Part shown: positions 45,689 to 54,984 of the stretch, piece after piece
Position numbering within the stretch: the stretch's first letter is position 1
Layout of the letters: each line of letters starts with the position of its first letter
Origin: Sphingomonas montana
Lineage (GTDB): Bacteria; Pseudomonadota; Alphaproteobacteria; Sphingomonadales; Sphingomonadaceae
Assembly (NCBI RefSeq): GCF_001956315.1
Contig: NZ_MOLY01000045.1
Span: forward strand, 1-64,000
DNA length: 64,000 nucleotides
Direction of reading: 5' to 3'
The notes under the pieces: generated by a model
Seen by the model: only the letters and a program-made list of their open reading frames with translations
What the model was told of the DNA's origin: nothing
Database searches by the model: none
Translations under genes and position numbers: made by a program

Positions 45689-47100
45689 GGCTGCATCGCC
45701 CCCACCAGGTCGCGGAACGCGTCGCCCCGCGCCTCATAATCCCTGTACTGGTCGAACGACGCGCAGGCCGGCGACAACAGCACGACCTCGCCCGCCCGCG
45801 CCGCCTCGCGCGCAGCACCCACCGCGTGCGCCAGCGTGCCGGCATTCACCACCGGAATGCCGCGCTCGGTCAGCAACCGCGCATACAGGTCCGCACTGTC
45901 ACCTATCGCATAGCCCGCCACGACATGGCCCAGTTGATCCGCCACCGCATCCAGGTCGCGCGTCTTGGCCAGCCCGCCCAGGATCCAGTGGACCTTGGGA
46001 TAGGCCGCCAGCGCCGGCGCGGTCGATGTCGGGTTGGTCGCCTTGCTGTCGTTCACATACAGCACGCCGCCCACGGTCGCGACGCGCTCCATCCGGTGCG
46101 GCAGACCGGGATAGTTCGTCAGCCCCTCCGCGATCGCATCCTCGCCGCCCCCCAACGCGCGCGCGACAGCGATCGCCACCGCGACATTCTGCGCGTTATG
46201 CGGCCCCTGCAACGCCGGCCACGCCGACTGGTCCCCGACGTCGGAGGAGCGCACCTCGATCAAACCCGAACCGTCATTCGCATGACCGTCACCCCGAGCC
46301 AGAGCGGCAGCAACCGCGCGCGTCTCGTCATCCTCCACCGCGATCACCGCCACGCCCGACGACATCGCGAACAACCGCGCCTTCGACGCTGCATAGGCCG
46401 CGAAGTCGTCATAGCGGTCGAGGTGATCCGGCGTGATGTTCAGCAACACCGCAACGTCGCAATCCAGCGTCCGCGTAAGGTCGATCTGGTAACTCGACAG
46501 TTCCAGCACATACACCCCGCCCGCCGGCAACGGATCGCGCCCGAGGATCGGCAACCCGATATTCCCGCCCATCAACGCCGGCACCCCCGCCGTCTCCAGC
46601 AGGTGAAATACCAAAGCGGTCGTAGTCGATTTCCCGTTGGTCCCGGTAATCCCCACCACCCGGTGCGCCGGCAGAGAAGCCCGCGCCTGCGCGAACAGCT
46701 CGATATCGCCGATCACCGGCACGCCTGCCGCCGCCGCCCGCCCAGCAATCGGATGACGGTTCAGCGGCACCCCCGGCGACACGACGACCGCATCGAACCC
46801 ATCAAGGTCGACAACTAACGGATCCCCCAGCGAAACCGAACTCCCTCCCTTCACCGGGGAGAGGGCTGGGGAGAGGGGCTGCGGCTTGGTGAAACCGTCA
46901 CCCCCAGCCAAGCCCCCCTCTCCAGCCCTCCCCCCGGTGGGGGGAGGGAGCAAGAGAACCGCATCGCGCCGCTCAGGATCGCTATCCCAGGCCACGACTT
47001 CCGCGCCGCTTGCCACCAGCGCCGCCACAGTCGCCATCCCCGACCGCGCCAGCCCCAGCACGGCATACCGCCTGCCGGCAAAAACGTCCGAAACGATCAC
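45685..47100 (-). CDS. murD: UDP-MurNAc-L-Ala--D-Glu ligase with in-frame repeat insert
   Basis: A 471-residue Mur ligase that adds D-glutamate. Core motifs: [16 protein letters not shown] (UDP-binding), [19 protein letters not shown] (ATP loop), GGNIGLPIL, and LSSYQIDLT. The GTG at 47100 overlaps the mraY stop (GTGA). Between residues of about 50 and 87 the protein carries a low-complexity stretch ([13 protein letters not shown]...[12 protein letters not shown]) encoded by a palindromic repeat at 46841-46951 of the same family found elsewhere in intergenic DNA. It falls between the first strands of the N-terminal domain, a tolerant loop; without it the length would match normal MurD. Confidence 0.94.
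   Translation of the reverse strand: MIVSDVFAGRRYAVLGLARSGMATVAALVASGAEVVAWDSDPERRDAVLLLPPPTGGRAGEGGLAGGDGFTKPQPLSPALSPVKGGSSVSLGDPLVVDLDGFDAVVVSPGVPLNRHPIAGRAAAAGVPVIGDIELFAQARASLPAHRVVGITGTNGKSTTTALVFHLLETAGVPALMGGNIGLPILGRDPLPAGGVYVLELSSYQIDLTRTLDCDVAVLLNITPDHLDRYDDFAAYAASKARLFAMSSGVAVIAVEDDETRAVAAALARGDGHANDGSGLIEVRSSDVGDQSAWPALQGPHNAQNVAVAIAVARALGGGEDAIAEGLTNYPGLPHRMERVATVGGVLYVNDSKATNPTSTAPALAAYPKVHWILGGLAKTRDLDAVADQLGHVVAGYAIGDSADLYARLLTERGIPVVNAGTLAHAVGAAREAARAGEVVLLSPACASFDQYRDYEARGDAFRDLVGAMQP
46841..46951. repeat. Palindromic repeat inserted in frame into murD
   Basis: An inverted pair of family B modules: ctccctcccttcaccgggga with following ggggagagggg on the left, and ccccctctccagccctcccc...ggtggggggagggag on the right. 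The two arms are near complements, separated by about 40 bases. It contributes about 37 codons without stop or frameshift. Copies of the single module occur at 9178, 9260 and 40682. Confidence 0.88.
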
Positions 47101-48167
47101 CGCAGCTTCAACGTCGCAAGACCCGCCAGGGCCAGCACGAAGGAGATGATCCAGAACCGGATCACCACCGTCGGCTCGCTCCAGCCGAGCTGTTCGAAAT
47201 GATGATGGATCGGCGCCATGCGGAACACCCGCCGCCCGGTCCGCTTGTAGAAGAAGACCTGCACCACCACCGATACGGCCTCCAGCACGAACAACCCGCC
47301 GACGATCGCCAGCACGATCTCGTGATGCGTCGACACGGCGATCGCACCCAGCGCGCCGCCCAGCGCCAGACTGCCGGTGTCGCCCATGAACACCGCGGCG
47401 GGCGGGGCATTGAACCACAGGAACGCCAGCCCCCCGCCGATGATCGCCGCGCACAGGATGGTCAGGTCCCCCGCCCCCAGCACATGCGGGATGCCCAGAT
47501 ACCCCGCAAACACCGCATTGCCGACGACATAGCTTATGGCGAAGAACGCCAGGCACGCGATCACCACCGGCATCGTCGCCAGCCCGTCCAGCCCGTCGGT
47601 CAGGTTCACAGCATTGCCGAACGCCACCATCACGAACGCCGCGAACGCGATGTAGAACCAGCCGAGGTCCAGCACCGCGCCGTTATAAAACGGCACGTAC
47701 AGCAGCGTCCCGTTGCCATCGTTGATGATATACGCCGCAAGGCCTGCGATCAGGAATTCGAACAGCAACCGCGTCCGCCCGGAAATGCCGGCATGGCTCC
47801 GCTTCCGCACCTTGTCGAAATCATCGAGGAACCCGATCGTCCCGAATCCGATCGTCACCATCAGGCACGCCCAGACATAACGGTTGGACAGGTCCATCCA
47901 CAGCAGCATCGTGATCGTGACCGCGGTCAGGATCATCAGCCCGCCCATCGTCGGCGTGCCCACCTTTGCCAGATGCGTCTGCGGTCCGTCCGCGCGGATC
48001 GGCTGGCCCTTGCCCTGCCGCACGCGCAGCCAGCCGATGAACCGCGGCCCGATCAGCAACCCGATGAACAACGCGGTCGCCAGCGCCCCGCCCGACCGCA
48101 CCGTGGTATAGCGGATGAGGTTAAGGATGCCGGGAAACCCCAGATGCTCGGCGATCAGATACAGCAT
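47097..48167 (-). CDS. mraY: Phospho-N-acetylmuramoyl-pentapeptide transferase MraY
   Basis: A 356-residue membrane enzyme that makes lipid I from UDP-MurNAc-pentapeptide and undecaprenyl phosphate. About ten membrane helices; catalytic aspartates are in FLDDFDK and NLTDGLDGL, and the cytoplasmic loop histidines in [25 protein letters not shown] is also family specific ([14 protein letters not shown]). Start ATG overlaps the murF stop by one base (TAATG), and its stop overlaps the murD GTG. Confidence 0.97.
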   Translation of the reverse strand: MLYLIAEHLGFPGILNLIRYTTVRSGGALATALFIGLLIGPRFIGWLRVRQGKGQPIRADGPQTHLAKVGTPTMGGLMILTAVTITMLLWMDLSNRYVWACLMVTIGFGTIGFLDDFDKVRKRSHAGISGRTRLLFEFLIAGLAAYIINDGNGTLLYVPFYNGAVLDLGWFYIAFAAFVMVAFGNAVNLTDGLDGLATMPVVIACLAFFAISYVVGNAVFAGYLGIPHVLGAGDLTILCAAIIGGGLAFLWFNAPPAAVFMGDTGSLALGGALGAIAVSTHHEIVLAIVGGLFVLEAVSVVVQVFFYKRTGRRVFRMAPIHHHFEQLGWSEPTVVIRFWIISFVLALAGLATLKLR

Positions 48168-49540
48168 TACAGATTCCCGCTCGCGACGGCATCGACGATG
48201 CGCCCGAGCCCGATGGCGTTGGATCCCTTGACGAGCACCGCATCGCCGGCGACCATCCGGTCGCGCAAGCCATCCCGCGCCGCCGCGGCATCGGCCACAT
48301 GCGCGAAATCGATCCGCCCCTCAAGCGCGCGCGCAAGGCTCGCCATTTCCGGACCGACCAACAGCGCGAATTTCACGTCGGCTGCGATCAACGGCGCGGC
48401 CAGCGCGGCATGATAGTCGTCCGATCCGTCGCCCAGCTCGCGCATCGCGCCCAGCACCACGATCCGCCGCGTCGCCGCTTCCTCGCCCAGCTGGGCGATC
48501 GTCGCGGCCATCGATGCCGGGTTCGCATTGTAGCTTTCGTCGATCAGCAGCACGTCGCCGCCGGCCCACGCCGCCCGCGTCCGCGCGCCGCGTCCCTTCA
48601 ACCCTTCCAGTTCCGCCAGCGCCAGCCCCGCCGCGGCAAGATCCCCGCCCACTGCATGGACGGCCGCCAGCACCGCGAGCGCGTTTGACACCCAGTGCGC
48701 ACCCGGCGGGGCCAGCGTGCAGGTCAGTTCCGCGTCGGGCAACGTCACGGTCAGCAACGTCCCCTTCGGCCCGGCCATCGCCTCGCGCGCCCGCACGTCG
48801 GCGCCCGCGCCCAACCCGAACGTCACCGTCCGCGCGGCATGCGCCGCCGACGCCGCATACAGCCGCTCGCGGTGCGGACTGTCGTGCGGCACGATCCCCA
48901 CCCCACCCGGCTCCAGCCCGCGGAACACCTCGCCCTTCGCGTCGGCAATCGCCGCCTCGTCAGGGAAAAACTCGGCATGCGCCGGCGCGATCGTCGTCAC
49001 CAGCGCGACGTGCGGCCGCACCATCCGGGTCAGCACGTCCAGCTCGCCCGGCGCGGACATCCCCATTTCGAATACGCCGTACAGCGCGTCGGCCGGCATC
49101 CGCGCCAGGCTCAGCGGGACCCCGGTGTGATTATTGTACGATTTGACCGACCGGTGGACCCGCCCCGGGGCCGCGCGCTCCAGCGCCGCGGCCAGCGCTT
49201 CCTTCGTCCCCGTCTTGCCGGCGGACCCGGTCACCCCGATGATCCGCGCCGCCGTCCGCGCGCGCGCCGCCACGCCCAGCGCATCCAGCGCCGCGGTCGT
49301 GTCCGCCACCAGCACATGCGGCCCGTCGACCGACTCGGAAACCACCGCCCCCGCGGCACCCTGCGCGAACGCCTGGGCCACGAACCGATGCCCGTCCGCC
49401 TGCCCGCCCTTCAGCGCCAGGAACAGGTCCCCCGGCCCGACCTCGCGTGAATCGAACGCCACACCCGAAACGTCGAACGAGCCGGACGCAACGCCGCCGG
49501 TCGCGGCGGCAATCTCATCGGACGTCCAGAGCGGATTCAC
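48167..49540 (-). CDS. murF: UDP-MurNAc-tripeptide--D-Ala-D-Ala ligase MurF
   Basis: A 457-residue Mur ligase that adds the D-Ala-D-Ala dipeptide. The ATP loop is [39 protein letters not shown] and [11 protein letters not shown] are typical of MurF. I chose the GTG at 49540 ([16 protein letters not shown]), with a strong ribosome-binding site agaggggg at 49549-49556, spaced 8 bases. The upstream hairpin at 49551-49570 overlaps this site, so initiation may be controlled or depend on coupling. Confidence 0.95.
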   Translation of the reverse strand: MNPLWTSDEIAAATGGVASGSFDVSGVAFDSREVGPGDLFLALKGGQADGHRFVAQAFAQGAAGAVVSESVDGPHVLVADTTAALDALGVAARARTAARIIGVTGSAGKTGTKEALAAALERAAPGRVHRSVKSYNNHTGVPLSLARMPADALYGVFEMGMSAPGELDVLTRMVRPHVALVTTIAPAHAEFFPDEAAIADAKGEVFRGLEPGGVGIVPHDSPHRERLYAASAAHAARTVTFGLGAGADVRAREAMAGPKGTLLTVTLPDAELTCTLAPPGAHWVSNALAVLAAVHAVGGDLAAAGLALAELEGLKGRGARTRAAWAGGDVLLIDESYNANPASMAATIAQLGEEAATRRIVVLGAMRELGDGSDDYHAALAAPLIAADVKFALLVGPEMASLARALEGRIDFAHVADAAAARDGLRDRMVAGDAVLVKGSNAIGLGRIVDAVASGNL

Positions 49541-49550
49541 GACCAGAGCC

Positions 49551-49570
49551 CCCTCTTCTTCAGAAGAGGG
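49551..49570 (-). promoter_or_regulatory. Hairpin overlapping the murF ribosome-binding site
   Basis: A perfect 9-base stem, ccctcttct and agaagaggg, around a two-base loop, in the 52-base murE-murF gap. Read on the minus strand, the downstream arm includes gaggg of the murF Shine-Dalgarno sequence. It could hide the site until ribosomes arriving from murE or another factor opens it. Confidence 0.6.
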
Positions 49571-49592
49571 ATTTTGGAAGGAAACTTGAACC

Positions 49593-51029
49593 TCACGCCG
49601 CCGCCTCGCGTGCGACCTGCACATCGTCGAACGGCAGCACCCGCACCGTATCCCCCGTGCCGACGATCTGGCCCTGCTCATGCCCCTTGCCCGCCAGCAG
49701 CACGACATCGTCCGCCCCTGCCGCCGCGATGGCCGCGAATATCGCCGCGCGCCGGTCACCGATCTCGACCGCACCCGGTGCCCCCGCCAGGATATCCGCG
49801 CGGATCGCCGCCGGATCCTCGGACCGCGGATTGTCGTCGGTCACGATCACATGGTCGCCGCCCGCCATCGCTACCCGGCCCATCTCCGGCCGCTTGCCCG
49901 CATCACGGTCGCCGCCCGCGCCGAACAGCACGATCAACCGCCCACGGGTATGTGGCCGCAGGGCCGCGATCGCCGCATCCAGCCCGTCGGGCGTATGCGC
50001 ATAATCGACATAGACCGGCGCACCCGTCCGGGTGATGACCGCACGTTCCAGCCGCCCCCGCACCGGTGCCAGCCGCGCCAGGCCCGCCAGCACGGACGGC
50101 AGCGCCGATCCGGTCGCCAGCGCCAGTCCCGCCGCCGTAAGCGCGTTCGCCGCCTGATACGCACCGATCAGCGGCAGCTTCACGACATGGTCTGCACCAT
50201 CCGCCGCGATCGTCAGCGTCTGGCCCAGCGCCGTCGGTAGCCGCGACACCAGCCGCAGCGTCTCGCCCTGCGTCCCGACGGTCAGCACCCGCAGGCCGCG
50301 CTCGACCGCGATCTCCGCCACCCGCGCCGATGCCGCATCGTCCGCCCACACCACCGCCGCGCCATCTGCCGCGACCACTTCGGTGAACACGCGCAGCTTG
50401 GCCTCCAGATAGGCCTCCATCGTCCCATGATAGTCGAGATGATCGCGCGACAAGTTGGTGAATGCGGCGGCCTGCACCGGCAACCCCTCGATCCGGTACT
50501 GAGCCAACCCGTGGCTCGATGCCTCGAACGCGGCATGCGTCACGCCCTCGCGCGCCAGTCCCGCCATGTTCGACAGAAAGGTGACGATGTCCGGCGTGGT
50601 CAGGCCGGTTACGACCCGTTCGTCCCCGGTCGTGACGCCCAGCGTCCCGATCGACGCGGCATGGCACCCTTCCATGTTCCACAACTGCCGCAGCAGTTCG
50701 ACGGTCGATGTCTTGCCGTTCGTGCCGGTCACCGCCACCGTCGCGGCCGGGAACGGCGCGAAGAACCGTGCGGCGATCCGGGCGAAGGCGCGTCGCGGCT
50801 CCCCGTCCGCGACATGCACCGCCCCCGTCACGGTCGCCTCCGGCCGCGTCACCACCGCGACCGCGCCGGCCGCGACCGCAGCATCGATATACGCCTCGCC
50901 ATTGACGGCCGTCCCGCGGAACGCGCCGAAGATCGTCCCCGGCGCCACCTTGCGGTGGTCGATCGCGAACCCCGTCACCACGACGTCGGCGGCGTTTCCC
51001 GCCCCTTCGATCAGATCATTCAGCCGCAT
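49593..51029 (-). CDS. murE: UDP-MurNAc-dipeptide--meso-diaminopimelate ligase MurE
   Basis: A 478-residue Mur ligase. The ATP loop is AVTGTNGKTSTVELLRQ. The substrate motif VTDDNPRSEDPAA carries DNPR, the signature for meso-diaminopimelate instead of lysine, as expected for Gram-negative cell walls. The start overlaps the ftsI end by 14 bases. A 52-base gap with a hairpin separates it from murF. Confidence 0.97.
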   Translation of the reverse strand: MRLNDLIEGAGNAADVVVTGFAIDHRKVAPGTIFGAFRGTAVNGEAYIDAAVAAGAVAVVTRPEATVTGAVHVADGEPRRAFARIAARFFAPFPAATVAVTGTNGKTSTVELLRQLWNMEGCHAASIGTLGVTTGDERVVTGLTTPDIVTFLSNMAGLAREGVTHAAFEASSHGLAQYRIEGLPVQAAAFTNLSRDHLDYHGTMEAYLEAKLRVFTEVVAADGAAVVWADDAASARVAEIAVERGLRVLTVGTQGETLRLVSRLPTALGQTLTIAADGADHVVKLPLIGAYQAANALTAAGLALATGSALPSVLAGLARLAPVRGRLERAVITRTGAPVYVDYAHTPDGLDAAIAALRPHTRGRLIVLFGAGGDRDAGKRPEMGRVAMAGGDHVIVTDDNPRSEDPAAIRADILAGAPGAVEIGDRRAAIFAAIAAAGADDVVLLAGKGHEQGQIVGTGDTVRVLPFDDVQVAREAAA

Positions 51030-52728
51030 TCGGATTGGCGCCCTTCGGTTCCCACAGCAACGGCAGCAGTTCGCTTTCGTCCACGTCGGCCCGGTCGTCG
51101 GGCCGGATGCCCAGCATCGGGCCGATCCGCTGGACGACCCGGCTGATCACCGGCCCCGCGGTCCAGGCCGCCGTGGTGAAGCCGAACGTATCGGCGGTGC
51201 CCTTCGGACTGTCCAGCATCGCGATCACCACATAGCGTGGCTTGTCCATCGGGAACACGGCGGCGAATGTCGACACGTTGGTGTTGCGGTCGTACCCGCC
51301 GGCATTGGGCTTCTCCGCCGTGCCGGTCTTCCCGCCGATACGCAGGCCCGGCGCGTCGGCCTTGCGCCCCGTCCCCTTCATCACCACCAGCCGCATCAGC
51401 TGCCGCATCCGGTCGCTCGTCGCCGGGCTGATGACCCGCCGACCGGCCGGCACCGCGGCACCTTCGCGCTTCAGCAACGTCGCCGGCCGCCACACCCCGC
51501 CATTCACCAATGCGGCATAGGCGGATGCCAGGTGCAACGGCGTCACCGCGATGCCATGGCCGTACGCCACCGTCATCGTCGTCGTCCGCGCCCAGTATTT
51601 CGGCCACAACGGCCGCGCGCGCCCGCCGACCTCGATATCGACCGGATCGCCGAACCCCACCTTGCGGAAGAACGCCTGCGTCCGCCGCGGCCCCAGTTCG
51701 TCCGCGATCCGCGCCGTCGCGATGTTGGACGAATGGACCAGCAATTCCGGCGCGTTCAACCAGCGATTCTGCGGATGATCGTCACGGATATGGAACCCGC
51801 CGACCGCCAGCGCATGGGTCGCATCGTACCGCTTGCCCATGGACGTCACCACGCCGCTCTCGATCGCGTTCGCCATCGTCAGCATCTTGAACGTGGAGCC
51901 CAGCTCGTACACGTTCGACACCGCCTTGTTGAGCAGCAGCTCGTACGGCACGTTGCCCGTCCGGTTCGGGTTGAAACTGGGCAAGGACGACATCGCGACG
52001 ATCTCGCCGGTGTCCACGTCCAGCACCAGCCCGGTCGCGCCGATCGCGCTGTGCTTGGTCATCGCCGCGCTCAGTTCGGTCTCCATCGCCGCCTGCACCC
52101 GGCTGTCGATCGACAGAGCCACCGGCCGCTCGCGCTGCGCAGGATCGCTCAACCGCGCATCCAGCACCTTTTCCATGCCCGATGCGGCATTGCCGTTCTG
52201 GTCGATCCAGCCGAGCACATGGGCCGCCAGCGACGCCTGCGGATACAGTCGCTCCGGCTCGCGCCGGAACTCGATCGCCGGCTCGCCCAGCCCGTTCACC
52301 GCCTTCACCAGTTCGGGTACCGCGCGGCGCGAAAGATAGGCGAACTTCTTGGGCGACGTCAGGATTGCGAGATACTGCGCCTCGGTCTTCTGCGGCATCA
52401 GCTCCGCCAGCCGGTACGCCAGCAAGGCCGGATCGCCGATGATCTTGTTCGGATGCACCGCGATCGACCAGGCGTCGATCGTCGTCGCCAGCGGCATTCC
52501 GTTGCGGTCGACGATGTCGCCGCGGTCGGGCACCAACCCCCGCGGGGTCGCCAGCGCCTGGGGGCCATCGGATGCGATCGCCAGCCATAGCAACCGCGCG
52601 CCGACGATACCGGTCACGAAGATGAACAGCAGCATCATCACCATCAGGCGAAAATTCGCCGTCGCGGTCGTCTGCTGCCGCTGCCCGGCGACGCGTACGC
52701 GGTCCGTCCTGGCGAGCAACGCGGTCAT
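51016..52728 (-). CDS. ftsI: Septal peptidoglycan transpeptidase FtsI (PBP3)
   Basis: A 570-residue class B penicillin-binding protein that cross-links septal peptidoglycan with FtsW. One N-terminal membrane anchor (LMVMMLLFIFVTGIVGARLLW) precedes the dimerisation domain. The transpeptidase has the active-site Ser in LGSTFKMLTM (SxxK), the SSN motif in VHSSNIATAR and KTG in GGKTGTAEK. It overlaps ftsL by 4 bases and murE by 14. Confidence 0.96.
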   Translation of the reverse strand: MTALLARTDRVRVAGQRQQTTATANFRLMVMMLLFIFVTGIVGARLLWLAIASDGPQALATPRGLVPDRGDIVDRNGMPLATTIDAWSIAVHPNKIIGDPALLAYRLAELMPQKTEAQYLAILTSPKKFAYLSRRAVPELVKAVNGLGEPAIEFRREPERLYPQASLAAHVLGWIDQNGNAASGMEKVLDARLSDPAQRERPVALSIDSRVQAAMETELSAAMTKHSAIGATGLVLDVDTGEIVAMSSLPSFNPNRTGNVPYELLLNKAVSNVYELGSTFKMLTMANAIESGVVTSMGKRYDATHALAVGGFHIRDDHPQNRWLNAPELLVHSSNIATARIADELGPRRTQAFFRKVGFGDPVDIEVGGRARPLWPKYWARTTTMTVAYGHGIAVTPLHLASAYAALVNGGVWRPATLLKREGAAVPAGRRVISPATSDRMRQLMRLVVMKGTGRKADAPGLRIGGKTGTAEKPNAGGYDRNTNVSTFAAVFPMDKPRYVVIAMLDSPKGTADTFGFTTAAWTAGPVISRVVQRIGPMLGIRPDDRADVDESELLPLLWEPKGANPNAAE

Positions 52729-53261
52729 CGTGTGCGTTTCGCGGTCGCTTCGTTTTTCGCCAGCGCGGCCAGGTCGTCGGCGAAGTCGCTGCTGTTCAGC
52801 GCCACCTTCTGCGGCACGGCCGTCATCCCACCCTTCGGCCGGACATAGTTGGCGTGACGCAGCACAGGCGCGCCCTCCGCCGCCGGCCCGTCCGGCGTGG
52901 CGGCCGGATAGGCGACCTCACGGGTGGCACCGTCCTGCACGCCCGGCGCGGAGTCGATCGCCGGCACCGCCGGGTGGTTGAAACTCGCCAGCTGCAGCTC
53001 GCCATCGATATACTGGCCGGACCGCGGCGCGGACAGCGCCAGCACGTCGGTATTCCACCGTTCCAGCTGGCTCAACCGGCCGCGTGTCTCGATCTCGGTG
53101 CCCAGCCGGCGTATCTCGCGCTGCGACAGCAGGATGCGATGTTCCACCTTCGCCAGCGCATGGCGCTCGCCCGCCACCCGCTGCGTCACCAGATAGCACC
53201 CCAGCGCCGCCGTCGCGACCGCGGCCACCCAGCCCACCGATCGAAAACGCAACACGTTCAT
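52725..53261 (-). CDS. ftsL: FtsL-like division protein with long Pro/Ala tail
   Basis: A 178-residue bitopic protein in the standard ftsL position between rsmH and ftsI. One membrane helix ([19 protein letters not shown]) is followed by a coiled coil ([38 protein letters not shown]), the FtsL hallmark. It differs from the usual 100-residue FtsL by a C-terminal periplasmic extension of about 90 Pro/Ala-rich residues. Sequence conservation of FtsL is always low, so the call depends on position and layout. Overlaps both neighbours by 4 bases. Confidence 0.85.
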   Translation of the reverse strand: MNVLRFRSVGWVAAVATAALGCYLVTQRVAGERHALAKVEHRILLSQREIRRLGTEIETRGRLSQLERWNTDVLALSAPRSGQYIDGELQLASFNHPAVPAIDSAPGVQDGATREVAYPAATPDGPAAEGAPVLRHANYVRPKGGMTAVPQKVALNSSDFADDLAALAKNEATAKRTR

Positions 53262-54220
53262 GCGGAATAACCTTCGACGGAGGACCAGGGTGGCGATGCG
53301 GTACGGTGCGCGACACGAAGCGTGGCTGAACGGGATCGCGGATTGCGCGCGACCTCGGACTCGTCGGCGCGCACCGGCTTTGCGACACGGTCGAAACTCG
53401 GCGGCGTCGCGGCGGCGGCCTGCGGCATGTGCCGCGATCCGGCCGGCGTGGCGCCGCTGCGTTCGATCAGGAACCGTTTCACGATGCGGTCCTCGGTCGA
53501 ATGGAACGACACCACCGCCAGCCGCCCGCCCGGCTTAAGCGCCCGTTCCGCCGCGACCAGCCCGTCGCGCAGCTCGTCCAGTTCACGGTTCAGGTGGATG
53601 CGGATCGCCTGGAATGCCCGCGTCGCCGGATCCTTCTTCTCGTGCGGGCGATGCCCCAAAGCGCGCCGCACCACGGCCGCCAGTTCCGCCGTCGTTGTCA
53701 GCGGCCGCGCCGCCACGATCGCGCGCGCTACCCGCCGCGACTTTGGTTCGTCGCCATAATGATACAGCACGTCGGCGATCTCGGCCTCGTCGCTGTCGTT
53801 CAGGAACTCGGCGGCGGTCTGCCCTTCCTGGCTCATCCGCATGTCGAGCGGCCCGTCGGCCTGGAACGAGAAACCGCGGTCGGCCCGGTCGATCTGCATC
53901 GACGAAACGCCGATATCGAACGTCACGCCGTCCACGTCGTCCACGTCGCGCGCGGCCAGCGCAGCCGTCATCGCACCGAACCGGTCATGCACCAGCACCA
54001 GTCGTCCGTCGGCCTCGGCCAGCAAGGCTGCACCTTCCGCTATCGCATCGGGATCGCGGTCGAACGCGATCACGGAAGCGCCTGCGGCCAGCAGCGCACG
54101 GGTATAGCCGCCCGCGCCGAACGTCCCGTCGACGTGCCGCTCGCCCGCCACCGGGGCCAGGCCCGCGATCACCGCATCCAGCAGGACGGGCACATGGGGC
54201 GGGATCACGTTGCCGCTCAT
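53258..54220 (-). CDS. rsmH: 16S rRNA (cytosine-1402-N4) methyltransferase RsmH
   Basis: A 320-residue S-adenosylmethionine-dependent enzyme, formerly MraW. Motifs [47 protein letters not shown] and the C-terminal [15 protein letters not shown] are present. The ATG at 54220 overlaps the mraZ stop by 4 bases; an upstream in-frame reading lies inside mraZ. It methylates C1402 of 16S rRNA; the presence in dcw is conserved but not mechanistically explained. Confidence 0.97.
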   Translation of the reverse strand: MSGNVIPPHVPVLLDAVIAGLAPVAGERHVDGTFGAGGYTRALLAAGASVIAFDRDPDAIAEGAALLAEADGRLVLVHDRFGAMTAALAARDVDDVDGVTFDIGVSSMQIDRADRGFSFQADGPLDMRMSQEGQTAAEFLNDSDEAEIADVLYHYGDEPKSRRVARAIVAARPLTTTAELAAVVRRALGHRPHEKKDPATRAFQAIRIHLNRELDELRDGLVAAERALKPGGRLAVVSFHSTEDRIVKRFLIERSGATPAGSRHMPQAAAATPPSFDRVAKPVRADESEVARNPRSRSATLRVAHRTASPPWSSVEGYSA

Positions 54221-54729
54221 TTCTGCGTCCGTTCGGCAATCAGCGAATCGAGCATCCGGATCAGCCGCGGCTTGTCCGCCCGCGCGGTGCGGAACGTATC
54301 GGGGTTCCATATTTGGAACGTCTCGCCGCCGCCCACGAACAGCGCGGTATCGGTGATGCCGGCCGCCCGCCGCATCGGGGCGGACAGGACCATGCGGCCC
54401 GCGCCATCATATGCGATCTGCGATTTGGATCCGAACGCTTCGGCCATTTCGTCGTCCATGGCCTCCATCACGTCGACATCCCCCATGGCCGCCACCTTGC
54501 GCCGAATATTTTCGTGCAACTGCCGCGAATAGGTCGGATCGAACCCCTCCAGGCACGGCAGCTTGGCATGCTCGCCCAGCAGGATCAGCCGGTCGTCGGA
54601 ACTGGCATCGGTCGACCCGCGCCGTACCCGGCGATCGATCACCCCACGGAAACTGGACGGCAGCGACACACGCCCCTTCGCGTCGACCGCGTTCAGTATC
54701 CCGCCGTGGAAGAAATCGATGATTTCCAC
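54217..54729 (-). CDS. mraZ: Division/cell wall transcriptional regulator MraZ
   Basis: A 170-residue AbrB-like DNA-binding protein made of two related halves. [13 protein letters not shown] and, in the second half, [15 protein letters not shown] are the family's paired motifs. I chose the GTG at 54729, which gives [20 protein letters not shown], the expected spacing before the first motif; an upstream ATG at 54840 would add 37 residues not seen in the family. MraZ binds repeats upstream of its own gene and represses dcw in several bacteria. Confidence 0.92.
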   Translation of the reverse strand: MEIIDFFHGGILNAVDAKGRVSLPSSFRGVIDRRVRRGSTDASSDDRLILLGEHAKLPCLEGFDPTYSRQLHENIRRKVAAMGDVDVMEAMDDEMAEAFGSKSQIAYDGAGRMVLSAPMRRAAGITDTALFVGGGETFQIWNPDTFRTARADKPRLIRMLDSLIAERTQK

Positions 54730-54898
54730 GCACTGACCCCGTTGGAAGCCACCCCGTGCCGCCGATCCCGAACGGATCGTATGGGCCCCGGCCACGTGAA
54801 GGCTTCCGTCCCTCACACCCGATGGGGGTATCAGGGGCAACCGTGGGTTTCAATACCACTTCATGGTTTTGCGATGTTGATTATTCCGTCCTGAGCCC

Positions 54899-54972
54899 TG
54901 TGCACAAGGTCGGGAAAACCAAGGGATTCAGCCACTGTTCTATTTATGTTCCATACATAGGTCTGTGGATAA
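54899..54972 (-). promoter_or_regulatory. DnaA-box pair in the mraZ upstream region
   Basis: On the minus strand ttatccaca (54964-54972) is a perfect DnaA-box consensus and ttgtgcaca (54899-54907) is a one-base variant, 65 bases apart in an AT-richer stretch. The gap 54730-54984 is the control region of the dcw operon. DnaA binding there could tie cell-wall and division gene expression to replication. The match is by eye. Confidence 0.5.
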
Positions 54973-54984
54973 CTACAGGCACAA

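Noticed and set aside
54820-54850. GGG-containing direct repeats upstream of mraZ as MraZ boxes
   Set aside because: Three G-runs at 10-11-base spacing (tggg, aggg, tggg) are suggestive, but orientation and spacing do not clearly match the known TGGG-N5 pattern.
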